Assembly: GCA_963816315.1 (NCBI GenBank)
Contig: CAWFJZ010000044.1
Location: 124,001-188,000 of the forward strand
Direction of reading: 5' to 3'
Length of the DNA stretch: 64,000 nucleotides
Origin: CADEEN01 sp963816315
GTDB taxonomy: Bacteria > Pseudomonadota > Gammaproteobacteria > Burkholderiales > Burkholderiaceae_C
Of this stretch, positions 1-8,315 are shown one piece after another (position 1 is the first letter of the stretch; each line of letters starts with the position of its first letter). The notes beneath the pieces were generated by a model. The model did not search any database. It saw only the letters and a list, made by a program, of their open reading frames with translations, and was not told the DNA's origin. Made by a program: the position numbers and the translations under genes.

Positions 1-2
1 AC

Positions 3-272
3 CAGCATGCGATGGCCAACGCCAGCAGCACCGCCGGCCGCGTGTTGGAGATCGAAGCCGACTGGCTGCGCAAGACCCAGGCGCAGGCCGCCGAGCGGCT
101 GTCGGCCGTCGGCGGCGGCGCGGCGGTGAGTGCGCCTGTCGCCGCTCACGCCGACAGCGCGGACGACAACGCGCGCGCCTGGCAACAGTGGGCCGCGCAG
201 TGGCAGGACGGCATGACCGGCATGTCGCGCGCGTGGACCGAGGCGCTGCGCGCCGCCCAGCCTCGAGCTTGA
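3..272 (+). CDS. C-terminal part of an alanine-rich helical protein (possible phasin)
   Basis: The reading frame is already open at the window edge, with no stop before the first ATG at 12, so this is probably the 3' end of a longer gene. The visible 86-90 residues are rich in Ala, Gln and Trp and end in an amphipathic stretch (AWQQWAAQWQDGM). No catalytic motif is visible. It converges on a PHA synthase gene, and small Ala/Gln-rich helical proteins beside such genes are often granule-bound phasins. That is inference from context only, because I do not recognise the family from this fragment. Confidence 0.4.
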   Translation, partial: QHAMANASSTAGRVLEIEADWLRKTQAQAAERLSAVGGGAAVSAPVAAHADSADDNARAWQQWAAQWQDGMTGMSRAWTEALRAAQPRA

Positions 273-281
273 GCCGCATGG

Positions 282-318
282 CCCCCTCTCCCGTTCACGG
301 GAGAGGGCTGGGGTGAGG
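282..318. terminator. Hairpin between convergent genes; common intergenic repeat
   Basis: A perfect 10-bp stem (CCCTCTCCCG 284-293 and its complement 298-307) encloses the tetraloop TTCA. GCTGGGGTGAGGG follows directly. It lies between two convergent genes and could act as a bidirectional terminator, although it has no U-tract. The stem plus GGGGTGAGGG tail resembles a palindromic repeat scattered through intergenic DNA of many Proteobacteria; that identification is from memory. Confidence 0.6.
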
Positions 319-319
319 G

Positions 320-2116
320 TCAGCGCTCCAGCACATAGGTGCCCGGTGCCGCGCCGAGCGAAGGCAGCGGCTTGGCACGGCGCGCGGCCGCCTTGCCCGC
401 ATGCGCATCGAGCCACTCGCCCCACGCGTTCCACCATGACCCGGCCACCGGCTCGGTGGCGTGCAACCACTCGTCGGGCGTGAGGCGGCGTTCGTGGTGG
501 CGCCGTGTGCGCAGGCGGTAGCTCGAACGCGGGTTGCCGGGCGGGTTGACGATGCCGACGTTGTGACCGCCGGCGGTGAGCACGAAGGTCTGCTCGGCAT
601 CGGTCAGCGCGTGCAGTTTGAACACCGAGCGCCACGGCGCCACATGGTCCTGCACCGTGCCGACGTTGAAGATCGGCAGCCGCAGGTCGTGCAGGTTGAC
701 CGGCCGGCCATCGACACAGAAGCGCCCGTTGGCCAACGCGTTGTCGAGGAACAGCTGGCGCAGGTACTGTGAGTGCATGCCGTACGGCAGCCGCGTGCCG
801 TCGGCGTTCCACGCCATCAGGTCGCTCGCCGGCAGCCGTTCGCCGAGCAGGTAGTTGCCGACGCGATACGACCACACCAGGTCGGACGAGCGCAGCATGT
901 GGAACGTGCGGCGCATCTGGCGGTCGTCGAGATAACCGCGGCGCCACATCGCGTTCTCGAGGAAGTTGACCTGGCCCTCGTCGATGAATAGCGACAGCTC
1001 GCCGGGTTCGGTGAAATCGGTCTGCGCCGCCAGCAGCGTCATCGTCGCCAGTGCGTTCGAGCCTTCGCGCGCCAAGGCAGCCGCGGCGATGGCCAGCAGC
1101 GTGCCGCCGAGGCAATACCCCGCGGCGTGCACGCGCCCGCCGGGATGCTCGCGCGCGATGGCGTCGAGCGCGGCGCCGATGCCCAGGTGCAGGTAGTCGT
1201 CGAGGCCGAGCTCGCGGTCTTGCCCGTCCGGGTTCTTCCACGAGATCGCGTACACCTCATGGCCGCGCGCGAGCAGCCAGCGCACCAGCGAGTTGTGCGC
1301 CGACAGATCGAGGATGTAGTACTTCATGATCCACGCCGGCACCAGCAGCAGCGGCGGCCCGGCCGCCTGCGCGCGGCGCGGGCCGATGGGGCGGTAGCGG
1401 ATCAGCTCGACCAGGCGGTTGCGCAGCACCACGTCGCCCGGTGTGGCGGCGATGTCGCGGCCGACGACATGGCGCTCGGTGCCCGCGGGCGGCAGCCGCA
1501 ACGCATCGCGCCGCGCGTCTTCCCAGGCGTATGCGGCGCCGCGCAGCAGGTTGGCGCCGCCCTCGCGCCAGGTGCGCTGCAAGACCACCGGGTTGGTGGC
1601 CAGGCCGTTCGATGGCGACAGCAGGTCGAGCACCTGGCGCGCGGCGAACGCCATCGATTGCTCGTGGCGCGGCTGGACGCCGGGCACGCCGCTGGTGGCC
1701 GCCGTCCACCACTGCTGCGCGAGCAGGAAGGCGCGCCGCGCCAGGTACCACGGCGGCTGCTCCCACGCCGCGTCGGCAAAGCGCTTGTCCTGCGGCAGCG
1801 CGATGGCGTCGTCGGCGCGGGTGTGCGGCGCGAAGACATCGCTGGCCCAGCGCAGGCCCTGCGACGCCGCCAGTTGCGCCAGCTCGATCTGCTTGGACGG
1901 CGATGCAGCCAGGTGCAGCCACCAGTCGCCGACGGCCGCCGCCACCGAGGCCGGCGACACGCCGCCGGTGGCGCCGGCCACGGCCGACATCAGCCAGCGG
2001 TCGAGCGGCCGTTCGCGCCAGGCCTGCGCTGCGGCCGGCGCGTCGCTGCCGAGCCAAGGGCTGTCCTGCCGCTCGTGGCTGCCGGGCGCGCTGGGCGCCG
2101 TGCGCGGCTTGTTCAT
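320..2116 (-). CDS. phaC: Class I poly(3-hydroxyalkanoate) synthase
   Basis: Polymerises (R)-3-hydroxyacyl-CoA into polyhydroxyalkanoate at the surface of cytoplasmic granules. The 598-residue length from the chosen ATG fits class I synthases (about 590). The alpha/beta-hydrolase core carries the synthase lipase-like box GYCLGG with nucleophile Cys335, then Asp490 (VQDHVAPW) and His518 (GGHNVGI), spaced as in the known catalytic triad. The frame stays open upstream to 2401, but the segment before MNKPRTAPS is low complexity and overlaps the divergent aminotransferase, so I start at 2116. It is transcribed away from the taurine genes. The substrate chain-length class is inferred from size and motif only. 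Confidence 0.9.
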   Translation of the reverse strand: MNKPRTAPSAPGSHERQDSPWLGSDAPAAAQAWRERPLDRWLMSAVAGATGGVSPASVAAAVGDWWLHLAASPSKQIELAQLAASQGLRWASDVFAPHTRADDAIALPQDKRFADAAWEQPPWYLARRAFLLAQQWWTAATSGVPGVQPRHEQSMAFAARQVLDLLSPSNGLATNPVVLQRTWREGGANLLRGAAYAWEDARRDALRLPPAGTERHVVGRDIAATPGDVVLRNRLVELIRYRPIGPRRAQAAGPPLLLVPAWIMKYYILDLSAHNSLVRWLLARGHEVYAISWKNPDGQDRELGLDDYLHLGIGAALDAIAREHPGGRVHAAGYCLGGTLLAIAAAALAREGSNALATMTLLAAQTDFTEPGELSLFIDEGQVNFLENAMWRRGYLDDRQMRRTFHMLRSSDLVWSYRVGNYLLGERLPASDLMAWNADGTRLPYGMHSQYLRQLFLDNALANGRFCVDGRPVNLHDLRLPIFNVGTVQDHVAPWRSVFKLHALTDAEQTFVLTAGGHNVGIVNPPGNPRSSYRLRTRRHHERRLTPDEWLHATEPVAGSWWNAWGEWLDAHAGKAAARRAKPLPSLGAAPGTYVLER

Positions 2117-2246
2117 GGCGGGCACGGTAGCCGGCGCAAGGCGGATGCGCCTTGCGCTGGCGCAATCGCCAAAACGCAGCGCCAGCCGCTGCCGATCGTT
2201 GACGCCGCCGATGGGCGAAGCGGCCGAAGCAAGGCAAGATCGGGCC
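2117..2246. promoter_or_regulatory. Divergent promoter region with 10-bp palindrome
   Basis: This 130-bp gap separates the divergent phaC and aminotransferase genes and must hold both promoters. It contains a perfect inverted repeat, GCGCAAGGCG (2134-2143) and CGCCTTGCGC (2148-2157), around a 4-bp centre and starting 18 bp upstream of the phaC ATG. It could be an operator or a hairpin in the phaC leader. No convincing -35/-10 pair stands out in this GC-rich stretch. Confidence 0.4.
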
Positions 2247-3608
2247 ATGGCACTCCTCAACACCCCCATCGCCCCTTCCGCATCCGCCGACAAGCGCGCC
2301 GCGCCGCCGGCCGACAACGCCTTGCAGCCGTACTGGATGCCGTTCTCCGCCAACAAGGAGTTCAAGGCCGAGCCGCGGCTGTTCGCGCGCGCCGACGGCA
2401 TGTACTTCTACACGCCGCAAGACCGGCAGGTGATCGACGCCTCGTCGGGCTTGTTCTGCGTCGCCGCCGGCCATTGCCGGCGCGAGATCGCCGAGGCCGT
2501 GTACCGGCAATTGCAGACGCTCGACTTCACCGCGCCGTTCCTGCGCGCCCACCCCAAGGCCTTCGAGCTCGCCGAGCGCGTGGCCGAGCACACGCCGCGC
2601 GGGCTGAACCGCATCTTCTTCGTCAACTCCGGCTCCGAGGCGGTGGACACGGCGATGAAGATGGCGTTGGCGTTCCACCGCGTGCGCGGCCAGGCGCAGC
2701 GCCAGCTTTTCGTCTCGCGCGAGCGGGCGTACCACGGCGTCAACATGGGCGGCGTGGCGCTGGCCGGCATGGTCAACAACCGCCGCGCGTACGGGCCCGG
2801 GCTGGCGGGCGTCTATCACATGCGCCACACGGCGCTGCCGCAGAACAAGTTCGTCAAGGGTCAGCCGGAACATGGCGCCGATCTGGCCGATGACCTGCAG
2901 CGCCTGTGCAACCTGTACGGCGGCGAGAACATCGCGGCCTGTTTCGTCGAGCCGACCGCGGGTTCGTTCGGCTGCCTGCCGCCGCCCAAGGGCTACCTCG
3001 ACCGGCTGCGCAAGACCTGCGACGAGCAGGGCATCCTGCTCGTGTTCGACGAGGTCATCACCGGCTGGGGCCGCATGGGCGCGGCCTTCGGCGCGCAGGC
3101 TTTCGGCGTGACGCCGGACATGATCACGATGGCCAAGGCCATCACCAACGGCGCGCAGCCGATGGGCGCGGTGGCCGCCCAGCAGGAGATCTACGACGCC
3201 ATCACCGACGCCGGGCCGAAGCAGGGCATCGAGTTCTTCCACGGCTACACCTACTCGGCGCATCCGGCGTCGTGCGCGGCCGGCCTGGCGATGATGGACA
3301 TCTTTCGCGACGACAAGTTGATCGAGCGTGCGGCGGCGATGAGCCCTTATTTCATCGACGCGATGCACTCGCTGGCCGATGCGCCGGGCGTGGTCGATAT
3401 CCGCTCCATCGGCATGATGGCCGGCGTGGAAGTGGCCGCCGTCGGCAACCCCGGCGCGCGCGGCCACGAGCTGCAGAAAAAGCTCTACGACATGGGGCTG
3501 CACCTGAAGAGCACCGGCGACACGCTGATCGTCGCGCCGGCGTTCATCGCCGAGAAGAAGCACATCGACGAGATCACGAACAAGCTGCGCGAGGCGATCG
3601 CTGCCTGA
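2247..3608 (+). CDS. tpa: Class III aminotransferase, probably taurine--pyruvate aminotransferase
   Basis: A PLP-dependent class III (omega-amino acid) aminotransferase of 453 residues. Visible features are the small-residue motif NSGSEAVDTAMK that binds PLP phosphate, FDEVITGWGRMG with the PLP-contacting Asp, and MAKAITNGAQPMGAV with the Schiff-base lysine. By sequence alone it could be beta-alanine:pyruvate or taurine:pyruvate aminotransferase. The genes that follow (taurine-type ABC importer, xsc, acetate kinase) make taurine + pyruvate to sulfoacetaldehyde + alanine the best reading. ATG 2247 is chosen because the open frame upstream is shadow sequence overlapping phaC. No alanine dehydrogenase for pyruvate recycling is in the window. 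Confidence 0.85.
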   Translation: MALLNTPIAPSASADKRAAPPADNALQPYWMPFSANKEFKAEPRLFARADGMYFYTPQDRQVIDASSGLFCVAAGHCRREIAEAVYRQLQTLDFTAPFLRAHPKAFELAERVAEHTPRGLNRIFFVNSGSEAVDTAMKMALAFHRVRGQAQRQLFVSRERAYHGVNMGGVALAGMVNNRRAYGPGLAGVYHMRHTALPQNKFVKGQPEHGADLADDLQRLCNLYGGENIAACFVEPTAGSFGCLPPPKGYLDRLRKTCDEQGILLVFDEVITGWGRMGAAFGAQAFGVTPDMITMAKAITNGAQPMGAVAAQQEIYDAITDAGPKQGIEFFHGYTYSAHPASCAAGLAMMDIFRDDKLIERAAAMSPYFIDAMHSLADAPGVVDIRSIGMMAGVEVAAVGNPGARGHELQKKLYDMGLHLKSTGDTLIVAPAFIAEKKHIDEITNKLREAIAA

Positions 3609-3627
3609 GCGGGTGGCCCGTTTGTGC

Positions 3628-3693
3628 GGGTAACTCCTGACGGAGTGACCCCCTGCCGCGACCCGAACTGCCACGGTCTAATCGGCCGTGCAG
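3628..3693. promoter_or_regulatory. Two inverted repeats upstream of tauA
   Basis: The 118-bp gap between the aminotransferase and tauA holds two dyads. One at 3628-3651 has arms GGGTAACTCC/GGAGTGACCC, nine of ten paired, with loop TGAC. The second at 3668-3693 pairs CTGC(C)ACGG with CCGTGCAG and encloses TCTAAT (3677-3682), which resembles a -10 element. Together they suggest a regulated promoter or leader for the transporter genes. An AGGAG ribosome-binding site lies just before tauA. No regulator gene for this cluster is in the window. Confidence 0.35.
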
Positions 3694-3726
3694 GGCGCAT
3701 CCCATCTACCTTCAGGAGAACGACGT

Positions 3727-4732
3727 ATGACGATGATGTTCAAACGTGTGCTGTTGACCGTTGCCGCGTTAGGCCTCGGCCTGGCCGGCGCCGCGCAGGC
3801 ACAGACCGAAGGAAGTGACCTTCGCCCACCAGGACATGCTGGTGCCGCTGCGCACGGTGATGGAGTCCGGCGAGTTGGAGAAGGCCACCGGCTACAAGAT
3901 CAACTGGCGCATGTTCGGCGGCGGCGGCGACGTCATCAAGGCCATGGCCAGCGGCGACGTGCAGCTCGGCGAAGCCGGCTCGAGCCCGATCGTGGCCGCG
4001 GCCAGCCAGGGCCAGGACATCAAGCTGTTCTGGATCCTCGACGACATCGCCGACGCCGAAGCGCTGATCGTGCGCAACGGCAGCGGCATCAACAGCGTCA
4101 AGGACCTGACGGGCAAGAAGGTGGCCACGCCGTTCGTCAGCACGGCGCACTACCAGTTGATGGCGGTGTTGAAGAGCAAAGGCGTGGATGCCAAGGGCGT
4201 CAACGTGATGAACCTGCGCCCGCCCGAAATCGCCGCGGCGTGGGAGCGCGGCGACATCGACGCCGCCTTCATCTGGGACCCGGTGCTGACCAAGATCAAG
4301 GGCAACGGCAAGGTCATCGAGTCGTCGAAGACCATCGGCGCGTTGGGCTTCCCGACGTTCGACGGTCTGATCGTCAACGCCAAGTGGGCGGCGCAGAACG
4401 AGGCCTTCATGGTCGCGCTGGTGAAAGTGCTGGCCAAGGCCGACGAGACCTACCGCGCCAACAAGGCCAAGTGGACGGCCGACTCGGCCGAGGCCAAGGC
4501 CATCGCCAAGTGGACCAAGGCCGACGTCAAGGACGTGCCGGCGACGATGGCGCTCTACACCTTCCCGACGATGGAAGAGCAAGCTGGCCCGAAGTGGCTG
4601 GGCGGCGCCGCGGCCAAGGCGATGACGAGCACGGCGGTGTTCCTGAAGGAGCAGGGCCGCATCCAGGAGATGAAGCCCGACTACTCGGCCTTCATCACCG
4701 ATGCCTACATCAAGAAGGCGATGGCGAAGTAA
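3727..4732 (+). CDS. tauA: Taurine-type ABC transporter substrate-binding protein (frameshifted)
   Basis: Periplasmic binding protein of the TauA/SsuA/NitT family for taurine or a related sulfonate. The signal peptide starts at MTMMFKRVLL and ends near AQAQ. The mature part continues in the next frame from about 3815 (VTFAHQDMLVPLR) to 4732, giving about 334 residues, the usual size. Family features include GGDVIKAMASGDVQLGEAGS and ERGDIDAAFIWDPV. The frame changes by one base near 3808-3814 (GAAGGAA), most simply one extra base. A Rho-independent terminator follows the stop, so this gene can be expressed above tauBC. Substrate is inferred from neighbours. Confidence 0.85.
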
Positions 4733-4752
4733 GGTTGCGCATCCACCCAGGT

Positions 4753-4783
4753 GGGCGACGCCAAGGCGTCGCCCTTTGTTTTT
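4753..4783 (+). terminator. Intrinsic terminator between tauA and tauB
   Basis: A perfect 10-bp GC-rich stem, GGGCGACGCC (4753-4762) and GGCGTCGCCC (4765-4774), is followed at once by TTTGTTTTT. This is the clearest Rho-independent terminator in the window. Its position after the binding-protein gene but before the ATPase and permease genes suggests partial termination that keeps the binding protein in excess. Confidence 0.8.
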
Positions 4784-4796
4784 CGAAAGAGCGCGC

Positions 4797-5585
4797 ATGC
4801 CGACGCTCGACATCCGCCAACTGACACTGAACTACGCCGTCAAGGGCGGCACGTTGCAAGCGCTGGCGCCCGTCAACCTGACGATGAAGGACGGCGACTT
4901 CGTCGTCGCCCTCGGCGCCTCGGGCTGCGGCAAGACGACGCTGCTGAACTGCATCGCCGGCTTTCTGCCGCCGTCCACCGGCGAGATCCTGCTCGACGGC
5001 CGGCCGGTCGCCGGCCCCGGCGCCGACCGTGGTGTCGTCTTCCAGAAGCATGCGCTGATGCCGTGGTTGTCGGTGCGCGACAACGTCGCGTTGGGGCTGC
5101 GCCTGCGCGGCATCGACCAGGCCACGCGATCGCGCGTCGCCGAAGAAAAACTCGCCCTCGTCGGCCTGCAGGAGTTTGCCGATCGGCATGTCTATGAACT
5201 CTCGGGCGGCATGCAGCAGCGCGTGGGCATCGCGCGCGCGCTCGCCAACGACCCTGCCGTGCTGCTGATGGACGAGCCGATGGGCGCGCTCGACGCGTTC
5301 ACGCGCGAGAGCGTGCAGGAGATCCTGATCGACGTCTGGGCCAAGACGCACAAGATGGTGTTCTTCATCACGCACTCGGTCGAAGAAGCGCTGTTCCTGG
5401 CGACGCGGCTGATCGTCATGAGCCCGAGCCCGGGGCGCATCACGCATGTCTACGACGATCTGCCGTTCTCGCGCGAGTTTCTCGCTCATCACGATGCGCG
5501 CAAGGTGAAGTCCGAGCCCGCGTTCATCCGCCTGCGCGAAGAGGTGCTGGCGCACATCCACCACCGGGAGCCCGCCCATGCCTGA
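4797..5585 (+). CDS. tauB: Taurine-type ABC transporter ATP-binding protein
   Basis: Cytoplasmic ATPase of the TauB/SsuB/NrtD family, 262 residues. Walker A is GASGCGKTT, the ABC signature LSGGMQQRVGIARAL, and Walker B LLMDEPMGALDAF, with the switch His in FFITHSVEEAL. It follows tauA after a 64-bp gap holding a terminator, and its end overlaps tauC by 8 bp, so tauB and tauC are translationally linked. Confidence 0.92.
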   Translation: MPTLDIRQLTLNYAVKGGTLQALAPVNLTMKDGDFVVALGASGCGKTTLLNCIAGFLPPSTGEILLDGRPVAGPGADRGVVFQKHALMPWLSVRDNVALGLRLRGIDQATRSRVAEEKLALVGLQEFADRHVYELSGGMQQRVGIARALANDPAVLLMDEPMGALDAFTRESVQEILIDVWAKTHKMVFFITHSVEEALFLATRLIVMSPSPGRITHVYDDLPFSREFLAHHDARKVKSEPAFIRLREEVLAHIHHREPAHA

Positions 5586-6429
5586 CTCCGTTGCACCCCA
5601 GGTCGTGCGCAGCGAGGGCGCCGCGCCGGCCGCGTTGAAGACCAGCCGTTTCAAGGTGCCGGGCGAAGGCTCGAGCGTGACCATCAGCGTGGTCACGGTG
5701 GCCGTGTTGTTCGTGCTCTGGTTCGCCGTGACGAACCTCGGTCTCATCAAGCCGCTGTTCCTGCCGAGCCCGCAGGCGGTGTGGCAACAGTTCCATGAGT
5801 ACCTCACCGGCGCGGCCAACGACAAGCCGCTGTGGCAGCACTTCGCGGCCAGCATGCTGCGCGTCTTCTCGGCTTTTCTGCTGGCCTGCTTGACGGCGAT
5901 TCCGGTCGGCATCGCCATGGGCATGAGCCGCGTGGCGCGCGGCATCTTCGATCCGCCGATCGAGTTCTACCGGCCCTTGCCGCCGCTGGCCTACCTGCCG
6001 CTGATCATCATCTGGTTCGGCATCGACGAGATGCCCAAGGTGCTGCTGATCTACCTGGCCTGCTTCGCGCCGCTGGCGCTGGCCGCGCGCTCGGGCATGA
6101 AGAGCGCGGCGCAGGAGCAGATCAATGCCGCGTACTCGATGGGCGCGAGCTACGGCCAGGTGATCCGCCACGTCATCCTGCCGTCGGCGCTGCCGGAAAT
6201 CCTGGTCGGCATGCGCATCGCCATCGGCTTCGGCTGGACGACGCTGGTCGCCGCCGAGATGGTGGCGGCCAATGTCGGCCTCGGGCAGATGGTGCTCAAC
6301 GCCTCGAACTTCCTGCGCACCGACATCGTCGTCATGGGCATCATCGTCATCGGCGTCGTCGCCTACCTGTTCGACATGCTGATGCGCTGGGTCGAGCGCA
6401 GGCTGGTGCCGTGGAAGGGCCGCATGTAG
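5578..6429 (+). CDS. tauC: Taurine-type ABC transporter permease
   Basis: Inner-membrane permease of the BPD_transp_1 (TauC/SsuC) family, 283 residues. A hydrophobic helix near residues 35-55 is followed by about five more membrane segments. The cytoplasmic EAA-type loop that contacts the ATPase is seen as AAYSMGASYGQVIRHVILPS. ATG 5578 overlaps the end of tauB. It is the last transporter gene before xsc, 61 bp downstream. Confidence 0.92.
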   Translation: MPDSVAPQVVRSEGAAPAALKTSRFKVPGEGSSVTISVVTVAVLFVLWFAVTNLGLIKPLFLPSPQAVWQQFHEYLTGAANDKPLWQHFAASMLRVFSAFLLACLTAIPVGIAMGMSRVARGIFDPPIEFYRPLPPLAYLPLIIIWFGIDEMPKVLLIYLACFAPLALAARSGMKSAAQEQINAAYSMGASYGQVIRHVILPSALPEILVGMRIAIGFGWTTLVAAEMVAANVGLGQMVLNASNFLRTDIVVMGIIVIGVVAYLFDMLMRWVERRLVPWKGRM

Positions 6430-6490
6430 CCTGCAGGTGCCGGTGGCGGTCCTATAGTCCGATCCACCGTTGCCCCGCCAGGAGACCCAC

Positions 6491-8315
6491 ATGGACCAGA
6501 GAACCCGCCACACCGACACCCGCAGCGTCGTTGCCGGCGTGCAGAAGATGACGCCGTCCGAAGCCTTCGTCGAGACCCTCGTCGCCAACGGCGTGACCGA
6601 CATCTTCGGCATCATGGGCTCGGCCTTCATGGACGCGATGGACATCTTCGCGCCCGCCGGCATCCGCCTGATTCCCGTCGTCCACGAGCAGGGCGCCGCG
6701 CACATGGCCGATGGTTATGCGCGTGTCAGCGGCCGTCACGGCGTGGTGATCGGGCAGAACGGCCCCGGCATCAGCAACTGCGTGACCGCGATCGCGGCGG
6801 CGTACTGGGCGCATTCGCCGGTGGTCATCATCACGCCCGAGACCGGCACGATGGGCATGGGCCTCGGCGGCTTCCAGGAAGCCAATCAACTGCCGATGTT
6901 CCAGGAGTTCACCAAGTACCAGGGCCATGTCTGCAACCCGAAGCGCATGGCGGAGTTCACCGCGCGCTGTTTCGACCGCGCGATCAGCGACATGGGGCCG
7001 ACGCAGCTCAACATCCCGCGCGACTATTTCTACGGCGACATCAGCTGCGAGATTCCGCAGCCGATGCGCGTCGAGCGCGGTGCGGGCGGCGAGCAGAGTC
7101 TTGCGGATGCGGTCGAGTTGCTCGCGAACGCCAAGTTCCCCGTCATCTTGGCCGGCGGCGGTGTGGTGATGGGCGATGCAGTCAAGGAATGCCAGGCCTT
7201 GGCCGAGCGTCTCGGCGCGCCGGTGGCCACCGGTTATCTGCGCAACGACGCGTTCCCGGCGAGCCATCCGCTGTGGGTGCGGGCCGCTCGGTTACCAGGG
7301 TGCGAAGGCGGCGATGAAGCTGATCGCGCAAGCCGACGTGGTGCTCGCACTCGGCTCGCGCATGGGCCCGTTCGGCACGCTGCCGCAACACGGCCTGGAC
7401 TACTGGCCGAAGAACGCCAAGATCATCCAGGTCGAAGCCGACCACACCAACCTCGGCCTGGTGAAGAAGATCACTGTCGGCATCAACGGCGATGCGAAGG
7501 CGGTGGCCAAGGCGCTCACCGAACGCCTGGCGAAGAAGACCCTGGCCTGCGACGCCACCAAAGCGCAGCGCGCCGCCACCGTGAAAAGCGAAAAGGACGC
7601 GTGGGAGAACGAGCTCGACGAGTGGACGCACGAGCGCGACCCGTACAGCCTGGAAATGATCGAAGAGAACAGCAAAGAGACGCCGTTCTCCGGCGGCCAG
7701 TACCTGCATCCGCGCCAGGTGCTGCGTGAACTCGAGAAGGCGATGCCGCCGCGCGCGATGGTCTCCACCGACATCGGCAACATCAACTCGGTGGCCAACA
7801 GTTATCTGCGCTTCGAAGAGCCGCGCAGCTTCTTCGCGCCGATGAGCTATGGCAACTGCGGTTACGCGCTGCCGACGATCATCGGCGCCAAGCTGGCCGC
7901 CATGGACCGGCCCGCGATCGCGTATGCGGGCGACGGCGGCTGGGGCATGAGCATGGTCGAGATCATGACCTGCGTGCGCCATGACATCCCCGTCACCGCC
8001 GTCGTCTTCCACAACCGCCAGTGGGGCGCGGAGAAGAAGAACCAGGTCGATTTCTACAACCGCCGCTTCGTCGCCGGTGAGCTCGACAACCAGAGCTTTG
8101 CCGGCATCGCCAAAGCGATGGGCGCCGAAGCGATCGTCGTCGATCGACTGGAAGACGTCGGCGCGGCGCTGAAGAAGGCGGTGGACCTGCAGATGAACGC
8201 GAAGAAGACCTGCGTCATCGAGATCCTGTGCACGCGCGAACTCGGCGATCCGTTCCGCCGCGATGCCTTGTCCAAGCCGGTGCGGCATCTCGAGAAGTAC
8301 AAGGACTACGTCTGA
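6491..8315 (+). CDS. xsc: Sulfoacetaldehyde acetyltransferase (frameshifted)
   Basis: Thiamine-diphosphate enzyme converting sulfoacetaldehyde + phosphate to acetyl phosphate + sulfite, the carbon-sulfur cleavage step of taurine breakdown. The repaired length is about 607 residues. The N-terminal pyrimidine-binding domain has VHEQGAAHMADGYAR with the catalytic Glu, and the C-terminal ThDP motif starts at GDGGWGMSMVE. MTPSEAFVETL and GPLGYQG fit Xsc rather than acetolactate synthase. The frame changes at the GGG run 7275-7277: removing one G turns the shifted reading into WCGPLGYQGAK. An AGGAG site precedes ATG 6491. Confidence 0.92.

Noticed and set aside
1257..3674. An 805-codon minus-strand open frame overlapping the aminotransferase
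   Set aside because: Shadow of the aminotransferase coding strand; composition is Arg/His-rich and it also overlaps phaC in another frame.
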